Positions 1-12,400 of a DNA stretch of 64,000 bases are shown here, piece by piece. Origin of the DNA: Mermis nigrescens (lineage: Eukaryota; Nematoda; Enoplea; Mermithida; Mermithidae); contig JAVLUZ010000154.1 of NCBI GenBank assembly GCA_036768485.1, positions 42,483,784 to 42,547,783 on the forward strand, in the 5' to 3' direction. Every line of letters starts with the position of its first letter. Position 1 is the stretch's first letter. A program made the translations under genes and the position numbers. The notes under the pieces were generated by a model. It was not told the origin of the DNA. It saw only the letters and a list, made by a program, of their open reading frames with translations, and did not search any database.

Positions 1-1270
1 AACGGAAAAATGGGTAAAGTCCGGAAAATGGAAAATGGGGACGGAAAATGGAAAATTTTCCATTTTCAATTTTTCACGCAAAATAGTTCTTTTAGGAAAT
101 ATTAAGCTAAAATCATGGATATTTTGATGTCCTGAGTTGAAATTCCATATCTATGGCCAAGGTGGAAAATCGCCGGAAAATGGAAAAACGGTAAAATCGG
201 AAATGGAAAACGGGTAAAATCCGGAAAATGGAAAAACGGGTAAAATACGGAAAATGGAAAGAGGAAAATTTTCCGTCTTTGATTTTTTCACTCAAAATGG
301 TTCTTTTAGGAAAGATTAATCTAAAATCATTGATATTTTGGTTTCCTGACTTGAAATTTCCTATTCATGACTAAGATGATAAATTGCCTGACTTGAGATT
401 CTATATCCATGACCAAGATGGAAAATAGCCGGAAAATGGAAAATGGATAAAATACGGAAGATGAAATGGAAAATATAAAATTTTCCATTTTTGAATTTTT
501 CACTCACAATGATTGTTTTAGGGAAGGTTAAGCTAAAATCATGGATATTTTGATGTCCTGAGTTGAAATTCTATATTCATGGTCTAGATGGAAAATCGCC
601 GAAAATGGGAAAATAGGTAAAACCCGGAAAATGGAAAATTGAAACGGAAAAATTGAAAATTTTCCATTTTCTGGCGATTTTCCACCTCGGCCATGGGTAT
701 AAAATTATAATTAAGGACAAAACTATCCATGATTTTAGCTAAATCTTATCATTTTTTCCCTAAATTATCCATTTTTCGTTTTTGTATTATATAGATGATT
801 TCCTATTATTTCATTGAAAGAATCTTTTTTTCAGTTAAAAAATTCGAAAATGGAAAATTTTTTATTTTCCGTTTCCATTTTCCATTTCGATTTTCAGAAT
901 CTACCCATTTTTTCATTTTCCGATGATTTTCCATCTTTGCCATGGATACGCAATTGCAAATAAAGACATAAAAATATCCACAGTTTTGACGCCGTTTAAT
1001 TCCCAGGTCTGGACGCTTCATCTTTCATAAAAGAACCATTTTGAGTAACAAAATTCGAAATTTTCCATTTTCCGGATTTTACCCATTCTTCTATTCTTCG
1101 GCGATTTTCCATCTTGGCCATGGATAAAGAATTTCAAAAGACATCAAAATATCCACCATTTTAGCTTAATTTTTCATAAAAGGACCGTTTTCTGTGAAAA
1201 ATTCAGAAAAGAAAATTTTTCATTTTCCATAGCTTAATCTTACATAAAAGAACCGTTTTCAGTGAATAAA
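1..1270. repeat. Satellite-like array of ~210-bp units, half inverted
   Basis: Three diverged direct units (about 1-290, 290-500, 500-650) share a core reading TTCTTTTAGGAAA, then AAAATCATGGATATTTTG, then a CATGGCCAAGATGGAAAAT-like stretch, separated by GGAAAATGGAAAA-rich spacers. From about 655 to 1270 at least three units of the same sequence run in the opposite orientation (GATTTTCCATCTTGGCCATGG at about 1098). The block is therefore a large imperfect inverted repeat of a satellite-like sequence. The purine/pyrimidine bias makes spurious short reading frames; none looks like a gene. Confidence 0.7.
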
Positions 1271-1389
1271 TCCAAAAATGAAAAATTTTCCATTTTTCAT
1301 TTTCCGGCTTTTACCCAGTTTTTCATTTTTCATTTCCGGCTTTTTCCCACCTTCTATTTCCATTTTCGCTTCTGGCTTTTACCCACGCC

Positions 1390-2330
1390 CCGCGAAAACT
1401 AGAAACAGTGGCGTAGCCTGTGTGGGGAGGGGAAGGAGTGGGGGAATTCTTTTTCCTGGAGAAATTTTTGATTTTTAGAAATTAAGCTATGCAGTCGCGT
1501 AACGCTGTTCTGCGAAGATTTTTTGATAATTAACTCAAAAACGTTGAAATTATTCATTGGAATTGAAACATTTCTATGGTGTGTAAGTATGTCCTATTGT
1601 ACAATCGCCATTTTATCATGTATTCGTTTTTCACTTAATTTCGTTTTTTACTTCTGGACAATAAATATTTTATTTCTCTTTTTCCTTTCAGAGAGCTACA
1701 AAATTTTTGCCGTCATGTGAAGGTTATCTATTTTCAAACATTTCTAATTAATATGAATAAAAGTATGCGGAAAATTCGTACGCTAAATACATATTTACGT
1801 AGGTATTTTTTAAAAGTTGCATAGCATGGCAACATTCTACAACAGATTCGCATCTCGTGCGTTTTAAGCATTCTTTTAATCATCGTGTCAATATATTTTA
1901 CCTATTTATCGTCTGTATTAAGGAACAAGATTCGGACGATTTTATGAAAATTTCAAAGTTGCAATTCAAGGTTTAAGTAATTGTTTTGCAAAATTTTTCG
2001 ACGTAAAGTGTGGCTTTATGATGAGCGCATCCTTTCGCTAAGTCGACGCTTCGTCATCTAGTTTTGTTCAAAAAATTGCGAAAAATGATTAAGAATTGAG
2101 AAAGCTATGATGAAAATTAGAAAGCACATGTCGTTGAGCCAAAAGATCGCCATCAATGCTCAAAACAATACCTTTTCTTCGATTTCTTCCGGAAATCAAA
2201 AATTCTGGGATAAGATTTCTGAGGTTATGAAAATCATTATTTGCAGGGGTTGACAGATAAAACTGAAACCCAACACCCCTGCATAAGATCATGTAAATAC
2301 GTACATACAAGTCTCATTGGCAAGGGTATG
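1390..2330. other. AT-rich stretch without recognisable gene
   Basis: No coding exon, RNA gene or clear repeat boundary was seen. Short open frames here lack coding character. Confidence 0.4.
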
Positions 2331-2333
2331 TGT

Positions 2334-2960
2334 TAGGCGCGTATCCAGGGGTATAGGGGCACGTGCCCCCCTCCCGAAACGGAATGTTAGAATGATTTTT
2401 ACTTCCACCCCCCTTTGCTTTTTTAGCCAAAAAATCTCAAAAAATTTTCGGCGCTTCGTACCAAATTTCACAATTATAATTAGAGTCTATTTAGTCCCTA
2501 GCGCACGATTAAGCCACTCCATTTTTAGGCTTTTATGCAACTTAAAGCGTGTTTTGCATCTATATATATCTTCTGTTCTTTATAGGTTTTATGCAGAAAA
2601 TGTGATTTGCTTAAGAAGCAAGAATGACAGCAATTTTTCGGCGATGATTATGAATATGCTTATGAATATTATTTTTAGAATGAATTTAGAAAGACGATTC
2701 GGCTAAGTTTGCAAAACTTTTAAGGTTTCGACTGAAAATCGAAGTGCTTTTTTACAAAATTTTCCGGGGTGCTTAGGCGCGCCATTACAGACCTCCCAGC
2801 CCTAAAAGAGATGGTTTCCATTAGATTCTCCACCATATCTATGGTATCCAGGTAGCAGAATTTGCAAAGTCTAATTCCTCCTCTGGTCCCTCATATGGTT
2901 TTAAAATTTTAAAAAATTGTGGTCGTGTTCCCCCCTCAACGAAATCCTGGATACGGGCCT
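2334..2960. mobile_element. Family D/H hAT-like MITE
   Basis: The left end reads AGGCGCGTATCCAGGGG and the right end is its inverted counterpart TCCTGGATACGGGCCT, so terminal inverted repeats are visible. A related copy is at 30712-31256. The flanking duplication is weak (TGTGT on both sides). No transposase frame is present. Confidence 0.55.
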
Positions 2961-3254
2961 TTGTGTCAACCTATCTATTGTACGAATAATACCACTATCC
3001 AAAAATATATAGTGAATCTACGTCGAATGGTCTATAATGTGTTTGTATTCAGGACGAAAATATACCTAATTTCCAGTGGGTAATGAATATCTTTGATTCA
3101 TTTATTCAAAAAGCGGAGAAAATTCGGTTCACTATGCATTGATTGAGTATTTTTTATATCCGAGAGACATTGTATGAAATAATTAGTCTGGTATAAAGTT
3201 CGAGTGTTGGATTTTGATTGATTTAGGCAAATCAAGATTGTTACATAGTTTTCA

Positions 3255-3421
3255 ATGGATGAAGATACCGCTCGATCATTATTTTTTAATGGATCTGTCC
3301 TTCTGATTCTTGATCTACCAATTGGATCAGAGTTCGGAATAGATTTTAATTCTTGGAGCACAGGCCAAAAGTTCAAAGGAATAAAGATGATTCCTCCAGG
3401 AATACATTTTGTGCATTTTAG
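3255..3421 (+). CDS. AAR2: AAR2 exon 1 (residues 1-55, phase 2 end)
   Basis: The exon opens with ATG GAT GAA GAT and encodes the first AAR2 block ending PPGIHFVHF. The donor is AG|GTAGGTAGG at 3422. The first two bases of the serine codon completed by exon 2 are here. Confidence 0.93.
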
Positions 3422-6400
3422 GTAGGTAGGCAAATTTTGAATACTAATCAGCTCTTGTTTTTCATTTCGCCAACTCTTATTAATTTGTCCTCAAATTGAA
3501 TAAAAAGTGTTCCCCATTTAATTAGTTGTGCGGTAACGTTTTGGAATCTGTTAAAAAGTAGGTAGGTTATGCAGGCCTATTGCCAGGATTTCACTTCGGG
3601 AAAGGACAAAAAATTTTGAAAGTCAGATATCTGGAGAATCATTGGGGTTAGTCAAAAATAAGAAGATTTCTGAACGTTTCTCAGCGACTTCTACACAATA
3701 GTGAAAAAAATTTTTTGAAACATTTTTCAGTTATTTCATGCTCGTACACAAAAAAGCTGTCGCTTTTACTATCTGCGCAATTAATTTCTCATTGTTTTGT
3801 CCATAAACAATTTCTTAACTTTTCGTATATGTACTCATTCTTTGTACTCTGCAAAGAGAAACAACCGGAAAATTAGTTGTTCGGCGCGAAGCGCTAGAAA
3901 AATTTAACATTTTCTCCATGCTTAACTCAAGTTTGAACGGTTTGAAAAACGAAAACTATACCTATAGAAACAATTAATCCGGGGCATACACAAATATTTT
4001 CAAGACTACTTTTCCATTGAATGCCAGTGACGTTATAGAATAGTAAAACTGAGTGTTTCGACCTTTAATAGTGTATCCCAGCTGATTTATAGGTTTCTGA
4101 CGATGAAAAATATAAAAAGTGTAAACCGGCGCGAAGCTCTTAAAATTTTTGAAATTTTTACCGTTTTCGTGTATAATTCACGGCCTTTTTATTAACAAAC
4201 AGTTTGGAAATCATAAGTGGCGCAAAGCACCAAGAAATTTAGTCGTTTTTCACCGCCATTAATATTTTGTAGACCTGTGAATGCTAATAGTCTGACAGAG
4301 CAGAAAACTATCAAATTTATTCAAAACAATTTTGACAGTTTAAGCTTCTAACAAGAAAACTGCGAATTACTAACTAGTATGGAGATATTTTGACTGATTC
4401 GGGCTTTTAAACGCAATGCTGGAGCTTTACATAAAGAAAGAACAGTAACAGGCGGCGCTATGCGCCCTAAAATTTTGACGTTTTTACTCAATTTATACCG
4501 CTTAAATCATACAGAACAGACTAACTACTTCTGGCGCGAAGCGCCGGAAATTTATAGAATTTCTGAGTCTTTTACCATTTTTGTCCTCCACAAAATCTCG
4601 TTGTATATGTACAACTAGATTTAACGCCTGGGGGTTCGGGGTTGCGCACTCAAGCGCCCCCTCCTCCCAAAGGGGTCCGGGGCAGAGCCTCGGAAAATTT
4701 TGTAAAAAAATTGCTTCAATGTTAATTAGTATCGATAAAATTTTCGTCAAATCGGCCAAACCTCGGTTCTGAATTAAGCCCAAAAACACATAAAATTGAT
4801 GAACTCCTACACTGCATAAAACTTCTGAGCTGAAATGCGTTTTCGATCTTTGCTAAGTATATAGCGCAACAACTGGTCGCTGCCAATAAGATATAGAAAG
4901 ATGCATCGATGAAAATTTTGTTCCTACCGTTTTCAGGCCCATTTGTGGCCTTATTAACAAGATGTAGTTCAGAAAACAGAAAATGCGCAAAAACAAGAAA
5001 ATTTGGCCATTCCTTACATTTAAAATAAGATTATGTGTCCTTGTAAAAAAAGACAAACACAACAGAGAATAGACAAACTGGTGCGCGATCATCTTCGCAC
5101 TTTTACTATTATGCTCAACAAGCATGTGCAGTTTCATTCAACGAACAAATAGTGCATTAAATTGCTAAAGTAATGTGAAATGCTAAATTATTTTAGCTGA
5201 TTCAAGCTTTTAAATCTGTATAACAACAATAAATAATAATGACTCGGCGCGAAGCGCCGGAACATTTTGACGTTTTTGCCTTTTTGAACTCAATTTATCT
5301 GGACACAATTATTGAACCAGAAACATGAACAAAATTCTATGAAAAATGGGGGGGCATGTGCTCCTCCCCTGGCTTGGCTACGCCTATGTTTGGCGACCTT
5401 TTGAATGGACTTCGAAAAATTTTCATATCTTTCTTTGGAGGACCCTTGAAAGAATCAAAATTTTTTTCGGTTTCGGGGATCCCTTGGCTACTGGCCTGGA
5501 TATATGTATGTAGGGATGCGATCATGTGGGCAGCACCAAAATTCTGGGGGGGTGCAAGATTTTTCAAAGGTTCCAAAAATGGTCTTAAAAATGGTGGTAT
5601 GGTAAAAAACATCATTTTTCAACGCTTCTCATTGAGCACTATATTTGGTATCAAAAAATTGTGGAAAGAATAAAAAAAATTGAATTCTGGGGGTATCCGG
5701 CCTTCTGGGAGGTGCGTACCTCCAACCCCTCATCCATGCCCACGTGTGGATGCGATCCAATTTTTGTTCAAAAAGCTGTTTATTTCGTTCTAACTATACA
5801 TAGCTGATAACATTAATCTGGACACTTGAAACTGGACTAAGAAAGCTAAAATCATTCGTGTTATAGAATTAAAAATGATGCCGTAATTGCTGTTCGCAGA
5901 TTGAACTCTAATTACGATATTAAAATTTCCCGAAACTTTGCAGAAAGAGGCGCAAAAAAGCGCAAAAATACTATCGCTTTACCCTAAAAGCTCTTTGTAC
6001 CATATTGTACTGAAGTGGTTCCGAAAATCTTTCTGCGAGCCTCAAAATTTTTGTGCGGGCCCCAAAGCTTTTGTCCCATACAAAGAAATCGTGTACAAAT
6101 CACTTTGTCCCTCTTCGCATTATTTGCAATAAGTTTATAAATTTTATCTACTTAGGTACACTTTATATAATTCTGAAATTTATGCAGTGCTACAAAAGAT
6201 TTGAGATGCATGCCCAGAATCGGATTTTTTCATCATTTTAAACCGAAGGAAATCGTTGTCCGGAAGTGGGATAAAAACGCCGAAGGTAAGCAATAGCGGC
6301 CGGTTGTACATGTATTAACACGTGCTAGCATATATGTAATAACTGCTCGAAATTTTGGGAGGGGGTCCCCGGCCATTTTTAGGGGGGAGCAATTGACCTC

Positions 6401-9400
6401 CAATTTTTGGCCGAAAACGACCAAAAATCGCAAGTTTTTCCAAAAATCGGGGAGGGGGTCAAAAATTTTCTTTATTTGGGGGATGAGGGGACGACCAACT
6501 TTGGGTGGGGAACCTCCCCTCCATCCTCCCTGTTGCATGTCTGCGTGCGAGCAGGCGTAATTGCTAAGATACCTATCTACATACCTTAGCAAGGAAAATA
6601 AATAATGATAAATTGTAGCAGAAATCGCAATACTCACCGGTATTTTGAAACTATAGTGTTTCTGATGCTTATTGTTTGCAAGTGTAAGAAATCGTAGGGA
6701 TTTTCCGCTTAAATCGTTTGCATTCATCTTTTCCCTCCATAATTTATTTTTTTCCTCTAGACCCTCGAAAGATCATTTTTTTAGCTTTTCCGAATACTTA
6801 TTTCGCCGCCTTTTTTTGCATCTCCTGAAATTTAGCGGCTATCGCTAGTATCAATATTTCGAGCCGTTCTTTTGCTTGCTTGTTATTTAATATTGAAATG
6901 TTGGGCGCCGTATAAGCATAGTCTCACGCCGGTTGTAACTTTAACGCTTGAATACTCGTAATTCGATAGACAGTCAGACGCGGAAAATTTATTTTGATAT
7001 TTCCGATAAGAATTTCTTATTAAATTTTTTTAAGTGGAAAGATATTAAAAATACTTTTAAAAAACGTCATTTTAGCTGATGTTTTTAAAAGAGAAATAGT
7101 TATGCTGAATTAAAGATGACTGATAGTCTGATAGTAGGTGGAATGAGTAGATTCGCAATTACAGTTTAGAAGCACCTAATTTTTTGCGGGTAAACAAAAG
7201 CAACGCGAAAGGCTTGGCGAAATTTTTAAGTCTACGTATTAAGCTTGCCAAACTTGGCAATATCGACGATCCATTGAGCATGTCATAAACCATAACATAG
7301 TCACTTAATGTACTACTCTAACAAGGCGAAGTAGTAGACAAAAAATAGTACAAAAAATATTTATTGTCGGAATAAATCAATGCAAACAGGCAAAAAACGT
7401 ACGATAAAATGGCAGCTGACAATAGAACATCCGCATCATTAGAATAATTTGATTAATGTATTCTCCTTTGAATGATTTGAAAGATCGGTCATTAGAAAGT
7501 ATTATTTGAACAAAGAAACATTTCGTAATATCAAAGAAAACCTTTAGTAATTAAACCTCAGTGATTTCTTCGGTAAATTGCGTTCATTTAGCGACCATGT
7601 TTTATTTATCCGGGTTGCACTAATTAATGGTCCTATAATTTGGTATAGACCCGTTATCTTGCCTTGGAACAGTCGAGAGCGCCATTCTTGTTAAAAAGTA
7701 CGTACTGGAAAGATAGGCTTACTTCTATTGAAATTTAACAAAATGACTCAATTACCGTCTCGTAGCCGAAAAACCCGAAAATCGTTTTGTGAGAGGCGTA
7801 TTAGCAGGCACGTAGCTGGCCGTCCTATTTTAAGGGGGACCAACACCAATTTCTGGGGGTTTAACCCAAAAAGGCCAAAAATAGCACAAAATAACGTTTA
7901 AAAAGTCTTATTTTTTCCGATTTTTCGGAATTTTGGGGGATCCGAACCTTCCCATTTCCTCCAGAGATACGTGCCTGCTTATTATTTATAATGACGTGAA
8001 AGATTCAGGATACACATGCATATCTACATATATATTTTTGCTTTATATTTAATGTGTATCATACATCTAACAGGAGGGAGATTTGGGGAAATCCCCCACT
8101 CAAAGTCGGTCGTCCCCATATATGTAACGGCTCGAAATTTCGGTTGGGGTCCCCTGCAATTTTCAGGGGGTCGACCTCCAATTTTTGGTCAAAAACGACC
8201 AAAAAACACGTAAAAACGGCCGAAAAACTTCGATTTTTTTCCAAAAATCAGCGGGGGGGGGGTTCAAAAATTTTCTGGCTTTGAAGGATGGGGGACGGTT
8301 AATTTCTGATAGGGATCCCCCATCCCCCTCTTACATTCATGGTCGTCTCCCTTTCCTCAAAGTCAGAAAATTTTTGACTCCTTCTCGCTTTTGTGACGAA
8401 AACTGAGTTCTTTTGGCCATTTTTACGTAGGTACTTATTTTGCTATTCTTGTCCGAAAATTGGATGTCATTTCCACCCTCCTTAAAAATGGTGGAGACCA
8501 CATCTGGGCGAGCGGATTTGGGGGGTATGCACCCCCGAGAAACCAAAATACCTTCCCCCAGAAACCAAAATACCCCCCCTAGAATTCAATTTTTAGAATT
8601 TTTTGCTCACATTTTCAATGTGTTTCATTCATTATCTTATAGATCTAAGCGATTATTCCGCTTCGGAAACAGAAATAGAGCGCTACAGAAGTAATTTGAG
8701 ATCACTTGACGAATTTCTTGGCCCGTATCCGTATGAGAATTACAAAACATGGTATTCGCTAACTGATTTTCTGACGCCGGAAATAGTCAACAAATTGCGA
8801 CCGTTGGACAAAGGTCGAATTAGCTCGCAATGCGATTTGATTAGCAAAGAAGTCCAGGATTTAGGCGCCAGCAGTCAAATAGTTGACCGAGCTCATCCAG
8901 TCAGACAAAGATTTTTCGATAAACAAGTAAGTTTTGTTTTTTTTTAATTTCTGCTGCTTTACGTTTTCCCCATCTTGCTCTTCGACTTTAATGATAAATC
9001 ATATTTTGAACAATAACTTATATGTAACAGGGTGGCCAGCAACCCGGGAAAACCGGGAAGTACCCGGGAATTTCTCCATGCATAGAAATATTTAAGGCAA
9101 AAAAAGCAAAGATTGCTAAGCTAGAAGGGCAAAGAATATCAAAATTTTTCGGCGCTTCGCGCCGGCTTAGTATATTGCTTCATTTTTCATTATATAGCTC
9201 CAGCATTGACTCTCGAAATATTCTAGTATTTATACATACATACTCTTTACGTAACAGTTTAAGGCATGGGCTGAAGGGTCGCTGGATTGGGGCTATGTTT
9301 TATACACAGGAGAGAATAATATTCATGCTTAATAGCGCCAGTATCCTCCTTAAAACGCTTTTCTAGTATCAGTCAATGTAGTGTAAAAATGATTGAATTG

Positions 9401-12400
9401 GGATGATAGATGAAGATAATTTTCAAAAAGCAACTTCTTAAATTCTCCCATCCAAAACATCTTCTAACACAGAAAACAGTAGCAAGCGATAAATGTATTC
9501 AAAGAAAATGCGGCAACTGTTTTTGCATAAATTGACTAACCCATATTAAACATTGGATGCTGCGACGGGGCGTAATTCTGGTTATTTTCCAGGCATGATC
9601 AAGCAAGGTGATAATTATTTTCTGCCAGTTTGTCAATTTCCCTATTTGATTTGTTTTAACAGACTCAAAATTGTGTTTAGAACGATTGAAAATGACAAAA
9701 TGTTTGGTTTTGTACGCCAATTCTGTTTTCTGCATTGAGGTTGAAAAGGCAGATTTTCCGACGCTTATCTTACCCGGGCATTGACAACTATCTTTGCTGC
9801 TCCTTCAAGGATTTTTTGCTTTACGTTCCATAGGCGGATTAAAGGGGGCGTCGGCTCCTCTCCAGGCACGTAGCTGGCCGTCCTATTTTGGGGGACCAAC
9901 ACCAATTTTTCGGGGGGACTAAGCCCAAAAAGGCCAAAAATAGCACAAAATAACGTTTAAAAAGTCATATTTTTCTGCATTTTGGGGGTCCGAACCCCAT
10001 TCCCCCACCCCAGAGATACGTGCCTGCTTCTCTCCCATTGGTCGAATATAATTGGCGAGATAGAAGAGGGATATGTATTTTGCAACGGTTTTTGGCCATC
10101 AGCGATCATAAGTCCTCGAATATTTCCGGCGCTTCGCGCCGGATAATATATTTTAATTAATTAATTTACTTTCTTAGCGGTCCGGAAGCCATATTTATGC
10201 TAAGGGAATATATTTTAGACTTTTTCAAGAGCAGAAACAGCTTTTAAGCATAGTTTTCTTCTATTTTCGAGCATAACTTTTCAAAATTTTCGATATTCTG
10301 CATCAAATGCGATAAATACAGGAGATCGAGCAATACTACCACCTTATGAAGCTTCTTCCGCTTTATTTTAACAAATTTTCCGGTCGCTAAAATCAATGAA
10401 ATTAATAATTTTTTCGAGCGAAATTGTCGAAAAATTTAAAATTCTTTGAAATACAAAACGCAAAAACCGATTTTAAATAAAAGTAGGCAACGCGAAACGC
10501 CGAAAAAACGATATTTCGCACGCGGAGAGCAAATTTTCGGACCTTTTTTCGATTGTTTTCGGAAAGAGGTAACGCCCCCTGCTTTGGAAAATCCTAGATC
10601 CGTCAGTACTATGTATGTCCATTCAATGTTCAAACATTTTGGTTGCAATATTCAGCAATTTTAACGTCTTTTGCTTATTTTTTAACAAAACTTGAGAAAT
10701 ACGTTGCATCGCGCATATCATATTTAGTGTCAATTTGTCTTTGTGCGCGCTTTAGATACTCTACAATCAATCATTGTACTCGTATAATCCCGAACCTCTT
10801 TGAAATTTCGCGTCATTTCCAGCGCTCCGCACCGAATTGAATAATTGCTTCAATTTAGGACGCAGCAGCACTATTAAGGACCAGGGGCAGATTTAAGGGG
10901 AGCGGGTGGGCGGCCGCCCCCATTGGCCAAAAATATTTGGCGAGATAAAGAATGGATATGCAATATGCAATGATTTTTGGCCGTCTTCGACCATAATTTC
11001 TCAAATTTTTCCGGCGCTACGCGCTGGATGATGCCTATTAATGACATTTATTTACTTTATTGGCGACCTGGAAGCCATTTTCTGTTCATGTAGGTTTCAA
11101 AACAATTTTAACAGCAGAAACAGCTATTTTTGCATAGTTTTCTTCTATTTTCAATTAAACATTTCGATATTTCGCATCAAATGCTATAAATATAGGAAAG
11201 CAAGCAGTAAATCATGCTTCTAGACGTCTATCCGCCTTAATTTCACGAATTTCGGCGCTTCGCGCCAGATTTTTGTAAAAGTCAAAGAAATTTAATGATT
11301 TTTTCGCATAAAACTGTCGAAAATTTTAATATTTTTCGAAAAAATATTGCGAAAAGTATACAATGTAAAACAACGAAAAAATGCCATTTCGCGCGTTAAG
11401 GGTAAAACTTTGGACTTATTTTTGACTGTTTTTGGAAAAGTTGGGATACCACCCCCTAGGAAAATCATAGATCCGCCACTGTGACAGCAGTTGAACCGCA
11501 AGTTGAAAGCTACTAACACGTTTTCCTAACAAACGTATATTTAAAATTTAATTTTTTAATATCTGGCAGAGATTTTTGACGATGTAAAAAGACTTCGCTT
11601 TGTCTCTTTAAACACGCAGGATAGTTTTTTGGGAACAGAAAAACATTGTGCAAATGTCGAAAATTTCTAAGAAAAATTTGGTGATTTGCGCCGGAATTTG
11701 TAATTATTCTATATCATTGATAAAGATAAATATTCAGTTTGAAGAGCAAAAACATCAACATTTTTCGGCGCTTCGCGCTGCTTACAATAATATTCATTAT
11801 CTGTTGTGCAGACAAATTTTTTTATCAATCCAGTAGAGCTCCAACCAGTGATCGGACCGAGGGTACTTTTTGGACTCTCGGCCTCGGCCGAGGCCGAGGC
11901 GCCTTAGAATCCTTGCCTCGGCCGAGGCCGAGGCCGAGGCCGAGGGTAATGCCGAGGGTCAAGCTTATATACCTATACCCATAAATAGTGCACTTAGAAT
12001 ATTTTGTATGCACATGAGCTAGAGAATAATCGTAATATTGAACACTTTATCGAATGTCATTTTCAATAATAGTAGATTAAATGTGTGAAGGATTTATTGA
12101 ATAAAGTCAGCAGAATGAAAGCACACTTAATTTAACAAGTTGCCATTGAAGACTTGGAAAACTTAATAAAAAATATGGCTGAACAAGCACTTAAAAACTT
12201 TTATTACTATACATAAATAAGAAAACAGTGTCAAAGAAATAAACGAACAAACGAAATAAGCTAAGTAAAGACAGAACTGTAGCCATTGTTGTGCTCGCTT
12301 TTGCAGTAATGCATGTTTAAACACGCTTTTTCAGTCATCCAATTCTGGTGTGGTAGGTAATAAGACAGAAACTGCACTGTACTTTCCGATCATAGTTTCC

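Noticed and set aside
3098..3433. 111-codon frame on the minus strand
   Set aside because: It is the shadow of AAR2 exon 1; the plus strand carries the conserved protein.
10129..10141. GGCGC hairpin as a Helitron 3' end
   Set aside because: Helitrons need a CTRR end about ten bases after the hairpin and no TSD; the host elements here have inverted ends, several with 8-bp TSDs.
11739..12013. Gly/Arg/Pro-repeat frames
   Set aside because: Product of the GGCCGAGGCCGAGG array at a hAT end.
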